A stretch of 8,750 bases of DNA from Deltaproteobacteria bacterium (GCA_021323355.1 JAJONK010000123.1:1-8750); one strand, 5' to 3'; counted from the first letter of the stretch, positions 1 through 6,779 are shown. Program-made: numbers and translations. Notes: generated from the letters alone by a model not told the origin.

Positions 1-1607
1 CCTTTGATCTCGTCGGCGACTCCCAAGACCGCGCACTCGGCGACGTCGGGATGAGACGCCAGCACCTCTTCCAACGCGCCGGTGGAGAGCCGATGACCGG
101 CGACGTTGATGATGTCGTCGGTGCGGGTCATCACCCAAAGATAACCGTCCTCATCTTTGTATCCGGCGTCGGCAGTGAGATAGTAGCCGGGAAACCTTGC
201 GAGGTAAGCCTTGCGGTAGCCTTCATCGTTGTTCCAGAGTGTCGGCAGACAACCCGGCGGCAGCGGCAGCTTGATCGCGATGCTGCCGATCTGCGTCGGC
301 GGCAATTCCCCGCCGTCATCGGCCAACACCCGGACATCGTAACCGGGCACGGCTTTCGTGCACGAACCCGGTTTCACCGGCAGCATCCCCAATCCGATAC
401 AATTGGCGCCGATCGGCCAGCCGGTTTCGGTCTGCCACCAGTGATCGATCACCGGCACGCCAAGCTGCTTTTGCGCCCACAAGAGCGTGTCCGGATCGCA
501 GCGTTCGCCGGCGAGAAAGAGCGTGCGAAAGCCGCTCAAGTCGTACTTGCGCATGCATTTGCCGTTGGGATCTTCGCGCTTGATCGCGCGAAACGCCGTG
601 GGCGCCGTGAACAAAACCTTCACGCCGTGTTGTGAGACCACCCGCCAGAACGCGCCTGCGTCGGGAGTGCCGACCGGTTTGCCCTCGTAGAGCACCGTAG
701 TATCGCCGTTGAACAACGGCGCGTAAACTATGTACGAGTGGCCGACCACCCAGCCCACGTCCGATGCCGCCCAGTACACTTCACCCGGCTCCACGCCATA
801 GATGTGCTGCATGCTCCATGTGAGCGCGACCAGATGCCCGCCGTTGTCGCGCACGATCCCCTTGGGCATGCCGGTCGTGCCGGAGGTGTAAAGGATGTAA
901 AGCGGATCGGTGGCTCGGACGGGAACGCAGCCGGCGGGTTTTGCTCGCGCCATTGCTTCCAACCAATCGAGATCGCGCCCGCCGATCATCGACGCCTTTT
1001 CCTGCGGACGTTGAACGATAATGCAGCGCTCCGGCTTGACTGCCGCAAGTTCGATCGCCTTGTCGAGCAAAGGTTTGTACGGAATGATCCGGCCGACTTC
1101 GATACCGCACGAAGCCGATATGATCACCTTCGGTCGCGCATCGGTGATGCGATTGGCGAGCTCGTGGGAAGCAAAGCCTCCGAAAACTACCGAATGAATC
1201 GCGCCGATGCGCGCGCACGCGAGCATCGCGACGATCGCCTCCGGCACCATCGGCATGTAAATAATGACCCGATCGCCTTTCTGAACTCCTTGCGCGCTAA
1301 GCACCCCGGCAAAGCGCGCTACTTGATCGAGCAACTCGCGATAGGTGAACGTCTGAACGGTTGCCGTGACCGGACTGTCGTAAATCAGCGCCGGCTGATC
1401 CGCCCGGCCGCTTTCGACGTGGCGATCGAGCGCGTTGTAGCAAGTATTGAGGAGTCCGCCGGGGAACCATCGATAGAACGGCGTCCGCGAATCGTCGAGC
1501 ACCCTGTCCCACTTTTTATCCCAATGCACCGCTTCGGCCGCCTCGGCCCAGAAATTCTCAGGATCGTTCAGCCAGCGAGTATAGACGGCGTCATAGCTAT
1601 CTGTCAT
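1..1607 (-). CDS. prpE: Propionyl-CoA synthetase (AMP-forming acyl-CoA ligase), 3' end cut by window edge
   Basis: This cytoplasmic ANL-superfamily ligase activates a short-chain acid, most likely propionate, to its CoA thioester via an acyl-adenylate, using ATP and CoA. The minus strand reads without interruption for 535 codons from ATG at 1607. A strong GGAGG lies 6 nt upstream of the ATG. Visible landmarks are ARIGAIHSVVFGGFASH (residues ~132-148), the P-loop-like YTSGTTGMPKG (240-250), SDVGWVVGHSY (282-292), WQTETGWP (391-398) and the hinge/A8 region RTDDIINVAGHRL (495-507). YTSGTTG..KG followed by VRDNGGH, and SDVGWVVGHSYIVYAPL, match PrpE/ACSS3-like enzymes better than acetyl-CoA synthetase (Acs), which is longer. 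PrpE is usually ~630 residues, so ~90 C-terminal residues, including the PKTRSGK-type catalytic lysine, lie outside the window. No methylcitrate-cycle genes (prpBCD) are adjacent here. Family assignment is confident. Propionate rather than acetate or another short acid is an inference from similarity. Confidence 0.93.
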   Translation of the reverse strand, partial: MTDSYDAVYTRWLNDPENFWAEAAEAVHWDKKWDRVLDDSRTPFYRWFPGGLLNTCYNALDRHVESGRADQPALIYDSPVTATVQTFTYRELLDQVARFAGVLSAQGVQKGDRVIIYMPMVPEAIVAMLACARIGAIHSVVFGGFASHELANRITDARPKVIISASCGIEVGRIIPYKPLLDKAIELAAVKPERCIIVQRPQEKASMIGGRDLDWLEAMARAKPAGCVPVRATDPLYILYTSGTTGMPKGIVRDNGGHLVALTWSMQHIYGVEPGEVYWAASDVGWVVGHSYIVYAPLFNGDTTVLYEGKPVGTPDAGAFWRVVSQHGVKVLFTAPTAFRAIKREDPNGKCMRKYDLSGFRTLFLAGERCDPDTLLWAQKQLGVPVIDHWWQTETGWPIGANCIGLGMLPVKPGSCTKAVPGYDVRVLADDGGELPPTQIGSIAIKLPLPPGCLPTLWNNDEGYRKAYLARFPGYYLTADAGYKDEDGYLWVMTRTDDIINVAGHRLSTGALEEVLASHPDVAECAVLGVADEIK

Positions 1608-1673
1608 GGCGGTCCTCCGAATTTAATGGAACGGTTTTTTTCCTTCAAAGATGGATTATTGATCGAGCCTATT

Positions 1674-1708
1674 CCGACCCGTAGGTCCGGCGCAAGCGCG
1701 CGGGTCGG
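1674..1708. promoter_or_regulatory. 8-bp inverted repeat in the divergent prpE / binding-protein intergenic region
   Basis: CCGACCCG at 1674-1681 is repeated as its exact reverse complement CGGGTCGG at 1701-1708. The arms flank a 19-nt centre that itself contains GCGCAAGCGC, a second small dyad. The dyad sits between two divergent genes, 66 bases upstream of each chosen start codon. There is no T-run on either side, so a rho-independent terminator is unlikely. An operator for a regulator serving one or both genes, or an mRNA leader hairpin, would fit. No regulator gene is visible in the window. I could not define convincing -35/-10 boxes for either gene here. Confidence 0.4.
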
Positions 1709-1774
1709 CGAAACTTTCAATTGTTAATGGTTTGTGTCAGAAATCAGCGCATGGAAAATGTGGAGTCAACGCTC

Positions 1775-2833
1775 ATGGCCAAAATCAAAGGAGCGCACAA
1801 GTGGATGCTACCCCTTTGCTGTGTCGCCATCTGGGGGATTTTGCAAATCAGCGACGCCCGGGCTCAAGCCCGTCCGTTTTACGAAGACAAGACCATTCGC
1901 ATCGTTGATTATGGAACGGCTGGGGGCGGCAGCGATCTGCTGGCCAGGCTGGTGGCTCGTCACCTGCCAAAACAGATTCCCGGAAATCCGCAGGTCGTCG
2001 TTCAGAATATGCCGGGCGCGGCTGGAGCGATTGCGGCAAATTATATCTACAGCGTGGCCAAGCCCGATGGGCTCGCCATTGGTCTGATCGCTGGGGGGCT
2101 CTATCAGGCGCAGCTTCTCGGCAAACCGGAAATCAAATTCGATTGGGTGAAATTCGGCTGGATCGGCACCGACCAACCCAACGTCACCAGCCTTTTTGTT
2201 CGAAGCGATTCCGGCCATCGCAGTTTGGATGACATCAAGGCGGCGCGGGAGCCCGTGGTATGCGCCGACAGCGCCGCCGGGTCGCCAAACTATGCGTTCG
2301 TCCGGCTTCTTACGGAGGTGTTCGCGGCAAAGTTCAAGCAGGTGTTGGGTTACCAAGGTTCGGGAGCCATGAACCTAGCCATCGAAAGGGGCGAGGCAGT
2401 CTGCCGTGCAATTAGCGTAACCACGCTTCTCAGCGCTGAGCCTTTGAAAACATGGGTCAAGAGCGGCTTCATTCGGGTGCTGGTTCATAGCGGCAGACAA
2501 AGAGATGGCGCGTTGCCGGATGTGCCGACGGTTTGGGAGGTCGCGCAAAAACAACAGATCGGCAAAGAGGACATCGAGCTTATGAACGTGGTCTTGGCAG
2601 CCCCGGATTTCGGCCGGCCGTTTGTAGCGCCGCCGGGAATACCGGAGAATCGCCTGGAGCTTCTGCGGAACTCTTTTTCGAAAACGATGAAAGATCCCGA
2701 GTTCCTCATGGAGGCGCGCAAACTGAGCCTCGATGTAAATCCGAAAAACGGCGTTGAATTGGAGCGGTTGGCGCGTGAGGTGATGGGAACTTCGCCGCAG
2801 ATGGTCAAGCGTCTGGAGAAGCTTCTGCAATAA
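1775..2833 (+). CDS. Tripartite tricarboxylate transporter (Bug/TctC family) periplasmic solute-binding protein
   Basis: Predicted 352-residue periplasmic binding protein of the TctC/Bug family, which captures small carboxylates or related solutes for TTT-type importers. The start chosen is ATG 1775: it has GGAG 9 nt upstream and gives a clean Sec signal peptide. That peptide has KIKGAHK, then hydrophobic MLPLCCVAIWGILQI, then SDARAQA with cleavage near residue 30-32. Starts at TTG 1721, ATG 1727 or ATG 1751 are in frame but put extra charged residues before the signal peptide. The two cysteines at 15-16 are not in a lipobox (the preceding residue is Leu). Family hallmarks are the first strand IRIVDYGTAGGGSDLLAR (residues ~41-58), where the GGGSD loop binds carboxylate in this family, and VVVQNMPGAAGAIAANY (~74-90), followed by KPDG and IG. 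No TctA/TctB membrane subunit is adjacent, so it is an orphan, as is common for this family. It is followed after 19 nt by the cysteine hydrolase, probably in one transcript. The ligand cannot be read from the sequence. Confidence 0.88.
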   Translation: MAKIKGAHKWMLPLCCVAIWGILQISDARAQARPFYEDKTIRIVDYGTAGGGSDLLARLVARHLPKQIPGNPQVVVQNMPGAAGAIAANYIYSVAKPDGLAIGLIAGGLYQAQLLGKPEIKFDWVKFGWIGTDQPNVTSLFVRSDSGHRSLDDIKAAREPVVCADSAAGSPNYAFVRLLTEVFAAKFKQVLGYQGSGAMNLAIERGEAVCRAISVTTLLSAEPLKTWVKSGFIRVLVHSGRQRDGALPDVPTVWEVAQKQQIGKEDIELMNVVLAAPDFGRPFVAPPGIPENRLELLRNSFSKTMKDPEFLMEARKLSLDVNPKNGVELERLAREVMGTSPQMVKRLEKLLQ

Positions 2834-2852
2834 CAGTTGGAGGACAAGCGCG

Positions 2853-3641
2853 ATGAACAAGACATTTGAGGATCATTGCTGGAAGGATGTGATGGACGAG
2901 GAGATGCGCGAGGTGTACAGCTCCTATAACCGGGAAACCCACGTCGGGCGAAATCCTGCCCTGCTCGCCATCGATCTTTACAACCTCGTTTTCGAAGGCG
3001 GCCCGACGCCCGTGCAGGAGGTTGTGAAAGAGCACAAGAAATCGTGCGGCCTCTACGCCCACAACGCGATCAAGCCGATCCAGGAACTGATCGCCCTGGC
3101 GCGGGCCCAGCGCCTGCCCGTGATCTACACGACCAGCGAGACGCGCGACGAAGTGAATCCGGCGGGAGTCTATGCGACCAAGCACAAGTTCCGCGGCGAA
3201 AAGGAAGTCTTCGAGATCCGCGAGGACTTCAAGCCCCAGCCGGGCGACCTGGTAATCTACAAGCAGCGGGCGAGCGCGTTCTTCGGCACCGCTCTGGTTA
3301 CAAATCTCACCCGCCTCGGGACCGACAGCTTGATCGTCTGCGGCGAGAGCACGAGCGGATGCGTGCGCGCCTCGGTGGTAGAAGCCTACTCCTACGGTTA
3401 TCACGTCGTGGTCGTAGAAGAATGCTGCTTTGACCGAAGTCTGCTAACACACAAGCTCAACCTGTTCGATTTGCATCACAAGTATGCCGATGTCATGCAC
3501 TTGGAGGAGGTGAAAAACCACTTCGGAAAAACCCGTCCAGAATGGCTGGGTGAGCATTCTCGCGCGGCAGTCTCAGCGCCCGGACCTCGATCCGGCAAAC
3601 CTCCGGCTTGCGCAAAGGCTCAAACTAGCGGCATCGCATAG
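2853..3641 (+). CDS. Cysteine hydrolase of the isochorismatase fold, N-carbamoylsarcosine amidase-like
   Basis: Predicted 262-residue cytoplasmic amidohydrolase with no signal peptide. The start ATG has GGAGG 9 nt upstream. The catalytic triad of the isochorismatase-like cysteine hydrolases is visible: Asp41 in NPALLAIDLYN, Lys137 in YKQRASAFFGT and Cys170 in CGESTSGCVRAS. From memory, Arthrobacter N-carbamoylsarcosine amidase has the same layout (Asp51, Lys144, Cys177; KNRASAFPGT; GCVR; a late NLYDIDNKFGDV segment). That segment is matched here by NLFDLHHKYADV at ~203-214. True isochorismatases and nicotinamidases differ around these motifs. The likely reaction is hydrolysis of a C-N bond (carbamoyl or amide) through a thioester intermediate; the substrate is unknown. 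Residues ~235-262 form a low-complexity Ala/Pro/Ser/Lys tail beyond the fold. The gene follows the TTT binding protein by 19 nt, suggesting that the imported solute or a derivative is the substrate. Maleamate amidohydrolase-like activity is an alternative. Confidence 0.88.
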   Translation: MNKTFEDHCWKDVMDEEMREVYSSYNRETHVGRNPALLAIDLYNLVFEGGPTPVQEVVKEHKKSCGLYAHNAIKPIQELIALARAQRLPVIYTTSETRDEVNPAGVYATKHKFRGEKEVFEIREDFKPQPGDLVIYKQRASAFFGTALVTNLTRLGTDSLIVCGESTSGCVRASVVEAYSYGYHVVVVEECCFDRSLLTHKLNLFDLHHKYADVMHLEEVKNHFGKTRPEWLGEHSRAAVSAPGPRSGKPPACAKAQTSGIA

Positions 3642-3744
3642 ACCCACCCTTCGTCCAGTCGTTCAGCATGCTTTGCCGATCCGACAAGTGCGACTGTGGA
3701 CTCTAAACTCTAGACGGTAGAGGGAAATTCCGAGACAATATATG

Positions 3745-4004
3745 CACCCGGTCGAGAGCGAGGATTTCACTGGCGGTTTGTTTCATCTTTTCGACAGACA
3801 TCAAAGGAAACTTTTAGCGGAAGCAGTGACGGGTCCAAGGACAAGCGCGGTCATCGTGGCAATGAGCCCGACGCCGACCTTGACCGTATCTCGCGACTCA
3901 ACGTTAAGGTTATGTTCCGGTAAGATGGCGCGCAAGCACATTCCGAACAGCGCCCCGGCGAACGTACATATAAAAACGATCACGCCGGCAATAGTGGGAT
4001 TCAT
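3745..4004 (-). pseudogene. Fossil N-terminus of a DUF4239-type (bestrophin-like) membrane protein, frameshifted and truncated
   Basis: On the minus strand, ATG 4004 opens a 67-codon frame starting MNPTIAGVIVFICTFAGALF. It continues through LRAILPEHNLNVESRDTVKVG and VGLIATMTALVLGPVTASAKS, then stops at 3801-3803. I recognise this as the N-terminal start of the DUF4239 family: a first membrane helix, an LPEHHL..ESRDTVKVG loop, then a second helix ending LGLVTASAKSSFD. The family normally runs to ~250 residues. The expected continuation is present just downstream in another frame at 3798-3745 (SVEKMKQTASEILALDRV). The frames differ by a net loss of one base or gain of two between about 3797 and 3812. 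After LDRV the similarity ends, and nothing of the C-terminal half is visible up to the preceding gene. It is therefore a decayed remnant rather than a functional small protein. The family assignment is from memory of the motif and the function of the family is poorly defined. Confidence 0.72.
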
Positions 4005-4162
4005 GTTGTGGGCGGCGATTCTATCCTGCTCAGCATTAGTCCGGCAAAAGCTTTGCGCTCTCCGAAGTATATTCTAACGAATCAACACACACCCAGGATT
4101 CCCGGCCCCGACATTCGTAATCTTCTTTTGCGCGCTCTCCCTAGGTTTGGCGGTATGGCGGT

Positions 4163-5377
4163 TTAAGTGCGCGCTTCGCGCATGCTAGGAGCGGCTGCGG
4201 CAATCGGCTTTCTTGAGACTGTGCTGTATACAAGCGCCGCGGAGAGCAAGAGAATGACGCCCATGATAATCATGAAACCGTCGTAGCTGCCAGTCATGTC
4301 GAAGGCCAGGCTCGCCAGCATCGGACCCCCGGCGGAGCCGATCTGGTGGACGATGAAACTTATCCCCAGGATGACTCCGGCCATCCTCGGTCCGACAATC
4401 TCGTAGAACATCACATTCTGAACCGCGATCGTGCCGAAGGTGGGTCCCATTGCGAGTACCACAACGGCGTAGAAGAAAAGCTCGTTTGGCATATCAAGGG
4501 CAAATACCAGTGTGCCCAAGCCGCGCACGAGATAAGTGAGAGCGAGCACTTGCGCTCGGCCATAGCGGTCCGAGAGCCAACCGAAAAACAGCGCCGACAG
4601 CGCCGCCGCTGCGCCAAAAATGCCGACAGCGAAAGCTCCGGTGGCGGCATCGAAACCTTTGCTCAGCGCGATCGCCACAAGATGCACAGTCTGAAACAAA
4701 CCTACGCCGCAGGAAAATCGCGCGGCGAACAGCAAGATCATCGAACGATCGCGCAGGTAAGGAAGACAGCTTGCCCAACTTGCGCGCTCCCCCCGGGCGG
4801 TCGCAACATCATTCGGGTCGCGCGCGCCGAACCAGCCGAGGGGAAAAGCCACCGCCAACAGCAAGACACCGCTGGCCAAAGCGGCGGCGCGCCAATCGAA
4901 CCTCTCGATCAAGAAGTAAAGCAGCGGGGAAAAGAACACCGGGCTCAGCGGCGAGGCCGTCTGTATGATACTCACAGCGAGACCTCGGCGATTGGCTTCG
5001 TAGTGCTTGGCGACCAGGAGCGAGATGATCACGAGTCCGGCCGCTCCCTTCGCCAGCCCGACCAGAATCCCGTACGAGAGCGACAGTTGCCACAAGTTTT
5101 GCGAAAGGCCCATACCGAAAAAACCAGCGGCCATCAGAAGAATCCCGGTAAGAATGACCCGGCGGGCGCCCAGATCGTCGGCCAGTTTACCAAAGAAGAC
5201 GCCGCCGACTCCCCAGCCGAGCATGCCGAACATGTACGGCACCGTGGCAATGGTCCGCGACCAGCCGAATTCCGCCTCGATGGGTCTAAGAAACAGGCTG
5301 AACGAATTCATGCCGATCGATGTCATCGTCACAACGCCGGCGCAGAGGAGCAGAACTATGTTGCGGGAGAGAGGCAT
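4163..5377 (-). CDS. Major facilitator superfamily transporter (monocarboxylate / oxalate-formate-antiporter-like)
   Basis: Predicted 404-residue inner-membrane carrier with about 12 hydrophobic segments. The start chosen is ATG 5377 (MPLSRNIVLLLCAGVV), which places the first helix where the family has it. The frame stays open upstream to a TTG at 5596, but those 73 residues are not membrane-like and would run through the antitoxin operator and start. No good Shine-Dalgarno precedes 5377, so the exact start is less certain than the gene. Visible motifs are FGWSRT after helix 1 (residues ~37-42), the loop 2-3 motif A GKLADDLGARR (63-73) and its repeat in the C-terminal half, GWLSDRYGRAQ (266-276). 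The FGWSR and LADxxGARR style resembles the oxalate/formate and monocarboxylate carrier branch of MFS. The probable role is proton-coupled or exchange transport of a small organic acid; substrate and direction are unknown. It is monocistronic here and divergent from the toxin-antitoxin operon. Confidence 0.9.
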   Translation of the reverse strand: MPLSRNIVLLLCAGVVTMTSIGMNSFSLFLRPIEAEFGWSRTIATVPYMFGMLGWGVGGVFFGKLADDLGARRVILTGILLMAAGFFGMGLSQNLWQLSLSYGILVGLAKGAAGLVIISLLVAKHYEANRRGLAVSIIQTASPLSPVFFSPLLYFLIERFDWRAAALASGVLLLAVAFPLGWFGARDPNDVATARGERASWASCLPYLRDRSMILLFAARFSCGVGLFQTVHLVAIALSKGFDAATGAFAVGIFGAAAALSALFFGWLSDRYGRAQVLALTYLVRGLGTLVFALDMPNELFFYAVVVLAMGPTFGTIAVQNVMFYEIVGPRMAGVILGISFIVHQIGSAGGPMLASLAFDMTGSYDGFMIIMGVILLLSAALVYSTVSRKPIAAAAPSMREART

Positions 5378-5531
5378 GTTGGGAGCAGCGCAATCTTCAC
5401 AGCTATGCCAGATCAACGCGGAAATCACCACAGAAGGAAAAAAATTTGCTGTCGAGGCCGAAAATGGATAAAGCCGAGTCAATAACTCATCTGACCTTGC
5501 GAACCTCCGTTTCCCGAATTCTTGTGCGGCA

Positions 5532-5560
5532 TTGACGGCGCTATCGCCTAAATGTACATT
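5532..5560 (+). promoter_or_regulatory. Predicted sigma70 promoter of the toxin-antitoxin operon
   Basis: TTGACG (5532-5537) and TACATT (5555-5560) are separated by exactly 17 bp and match the -35 and -10 consensus at 5/6 and 4/6 positions. The -10 lies inside the palindromic operator. Transcription would begin near 5567, about 15 bases before the antitoxin ATG at 5582 and just ahead of its GGAGGG. This arrangement rules out the in-frame ATG at 5552 as the start and fits autorepression by the antitoxin or toxin-antitoxin complex. Confidence 0.55.
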
Positions 5561-5569
5561 TGGGCGATA
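5542..5569. promoter_or_regulatory. 28-bp palindromic operator centred on TGTACA (antitoxin autorepression site)
   Basis: Positions 5542-5569 form a near-perfect palindrome in which 13 of 14 base pairs match; the only mismatch is T5549 against G5562. The outer arms are TATCGCC and GGCGATA, and the centre is AAATGTACATTT. The hexamer TGTACA is the core of the E. coli yefM-yoeB operator bound by the YefM antitoxin. The site overlaps the predicted -10 and ends 12 bases before the antitoxin start codon. The E. coli site has a second, shorter TGTACA palindrome; I see none here. Confidence 0.75.
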
Positions 5570-5581
5570 TGTGGAGGGTCC

Positions 5582-5842
5582 ATGGCTATGGGACAAGTGA
5601 ACACAGTAGACGCCCGGGCTCAGTTTTCTGAAATCATCAATCGGGCGGCTTTCGCCAAGGAGCGAGTTACGCTAACGCGCCGGGGCAAGGAGATTGTCGC
5701 CGTGGTCCCTATCGAAGACGTAAAATTGTTGGAAGCTTTGGAAGATAAGATCGACCTGGAAGAGGCGCGGGAAGCGCTGTTCGAGGCCAAAAGAAAAGGC
5801 ACCAAATCATGGGATAGGATCAAGAAAGACTTGGGCATCTGA
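5582..5842 (+). CDS. Type II antitoxin, Phd/YefM family
   Basis: Predicted 86-residue antitoxin. ATG 5582 is preceded by GGAGGG with a 3-nt gap, so ATG 5588 (MGQV) with a longer spacer may be used as well or instead. The N-terminal half has the Phd/YefM DNA-binding fold signature: VNTVDARAQFSEIINRA (~5-21), ERVTLTRRGKEIVAVVPIEDV (~26-46). The C-terminal half is a charged helix-rich segment (LEEAREALFEAKRKGTKSWD) that in this family wraps around and neutralises the toxin. The protein should dimerise, bind the palindrome just upstream and repress the operon, with the toxin acting as co-repressor. Its stop codon is 12 nt before the toxin ATG, so the two are cotranscribed and probably translationally coupled. 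Confidence 0.9.
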   Translation: MAMGQVNTVDARAQFSEIINRAAFAKERVTLTRRGKEIVAVVPIEDVKLLEALEDKIDLEEAREALFEAKRKGTKSWDRIKKDLGI

Positions 5843-5854
5843 TTGGCATTGCGC

Positions 5855-6106
5855 ATGGAGTTCGCGCTGCGAGCCGAACGAGATTTTAGAGCGCTGGATG
5901 GATCGATCCGAAAAAGGATTGCTCGACGAATCGACGCTCTGGCTCAAAATCCGTATCCGGCAGGCATTAAGAAGTTGGCAGGCGACGAGCAGATCTACCG
6001 CTTGCGTGTGGGGGATTATCGGATTCTGTACCAAGTTAAAGGAAGGGCGCTAATGATCGTAGGTATAGGACAGCGGCGTGAATTTTACCGGCGGATCGTT
6101 AGGTAA
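5855..6106 (+). CDS. Type II toxin, RelE/ParE superfamily (probable mRNA interferase)
   Basis: Predicted 83-residue basic protein, MEFALRAERDFRALDGSIRK and onward. The RelE-like fold is seen in the helix pair RKRIARRIDALAQNPYPAG (~19-37), then KKLAGDEQIYRLRVGDYRILYQV (~39-61) and GIGQRREFYRRI (~70-81). Arg56 in DYRILY and Arg74/Arg75 with Tyr78 in GQRREFYR sit where RelE places its ribosome-dependent mRNA-cleaving residues (Arg61, Arg81, Tyr87 in E. coli RelE). I therefore favour RelE-type mRNA cleavage over ParE-type gyrase poisoning. The frame is also open from TTG 5843, directly after the antitoxin stop. ATG 5855 is preferred because it begins at the first strand of the fold; neither has a strong Shine-Dalgarno, consistent with translational coupling to the antitoxin. 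Confidence 0.88.
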   Translation: MEFALRAERDFRALDGSIRKRIARRIDALAQNPYPAGIKKLAGDEQIYRLRVGDYRILYQVKGRALMIVGIGQRREFYRRIVR

Positions 6107-6333
6107 GCCCGAACCCGATAAGAATGGCAGCGTTTGGCCGCCCGTGAGAATATCGGAACACCGGCGCAAAATTCTAAACTCCAATCGAGGAAAAATAACC
6201 CCGCGAAAGCCGGAGAAACGATTCTCAATGCAGCAACTGTTTGTCAGACGCAATAAGTGAATTACTCATGCCCGACCTCGCAGCGGATCGAAAAATACGA
6301 TCCTTCTAATCGAACCTGTTCTGTGGGAGCTAT

Positions 6334-6519
6334 ATGGACGTAGAAGATCTCGCCAAACGCATTCGAGAGGCATGCCTCGACGCGGTCCTTCAAGCATACG
6401 AGGATGCCGGCATGCAGGGCCTCTGTGCGGAGGGGCGTTGGGAAGCCGCCGTTGACGCGCTGAGAACAGTTGACCTCGCGCCGCTCGTGCGTGAGTTTCA
6501 ACAGCCGCCAGCAGATTGA
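6334..6519 (+). CDS. Small uncharacterised protein, 61 residues
   Basis: The ATG has GGGAG 4-5 nt upstream. The 61-residue product is acidic and helix-rich (MDVEDLAKRIREACLDAVLQ, then AYEDAGMQGLCAEGRWEAAV, then DALRTVDLAPLV). It has a regular pattern of Leu/Ala and charged residues and ends in a short QQPPAD tail. It has two cysteines (14 and 31), no signal peptide and no membrane segment. I have an impression of similar short proteins with AYEDAG..GLC.EGRWE in Proteobacteria, but I cannot name a family or a function. It stands alone between the toxin and the DMT pair. The opposite-strand frame over the same bases is rich in His/Arg/Pro and lacks a ribosome site, so I treat that one as a shadow. 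Confidence 0.65.
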   Translation: MDVEDLAKRIREACLDAVLQAYEDAGMQGLCAEGRWEAAVDALRTVDLAPLVREFQQPPAD

Positions 6520-6779
6520 TCTGCCTATGTAGCGCGTGCGGATGATTAGCGCGGATGGACACTAACATGCGTTGCACGTGACGCGTTGGGATGGCGAATG
6601 ACTGCATGTCTCATTATAAATCTGACGCTACGGGTTCTCCTATGCACACGGCGCGCAGCCGCGCATGGTCGGAGCGCGGAGCGGTTTGGAATCAGCACGA
6701 GAAAGCATGGCTGCCGCCGTCCGCATGAATCTGCTCTCAGCAAGCTTCACTGAAGCGGCCATTTTCTTGCCCGGACACC

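Noticed and set aside
1616..1645. TTGAAG-n17-TAAATT as a prpE promoter on the minus strand
   Set aside because: Spacing is right, but the implied transcription start would fall inside the Shine-Dalgarno, leaving no usable leader.
738..1727. 329-codon plus-strand open frame
   Set aside because: It is antisense to prpE, whose minus-strand frame carries every family motif; the product is Arg/His-rich without recognisable domains.
1815..1822. Lipoprotein-type cysteines in the binding-protein signal peptide
   Set aside because: The residue before the first Cys is Leu and no lipobox is formed; a normal ARAQA signal-peptidase I site follows.
3742..4077. 111-codon plus-strand frame
   Set aside because: It is antisense to the DUF4239-like remnant, has no ribosome site, and the minus strand gives a recognisable family sequence.
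4346..5485. 379-codon plus-strand open frame
   Set aside because: It is antisense to the MFS carrier; the product is extremely rich in Gln/Glu/Arg/His, as expected for the complement of hydrophobic codons.
5552..5581. Longer antitoxin start at ATG 5552
   Set aside because: This ATG lies inside the operator palindrome and upstream of the predicted transcription start; GGAGGG directly precedes ATG 5582.
5378..5596. 73-residue N-terminal extension of the MFS carrier from TTG 5596
   Set aside because: The extension would run through the antitoxin start and operator, is not membrane-like, and the usual first helix begins right after ATG 5377.
6078..6260. 60-codon plus-strand frame overlapping the toxin 3' end, and a 67-codon minus-strand frame over the same bases
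   Set aside because: Neither has a ribosome site or a recognisable sequence; I see nothing supportable in 6107-6333.
6266..6607. 113-codon minus-strand frame
   Set aside because: It is the shadow of the 61-residue gene and flanks; His/Arg/Pro-rich with no start context.
6591..6728. 45-codon plus-strand frame upstream of the first DMT gene
   Set aside because: It has no ribosome site and atypical composition (many His/Ser/Arg/Trp); it only shares a frame with the DMT gene by chance. The rest of 6520-6779 shows no convincing promoter or gene.
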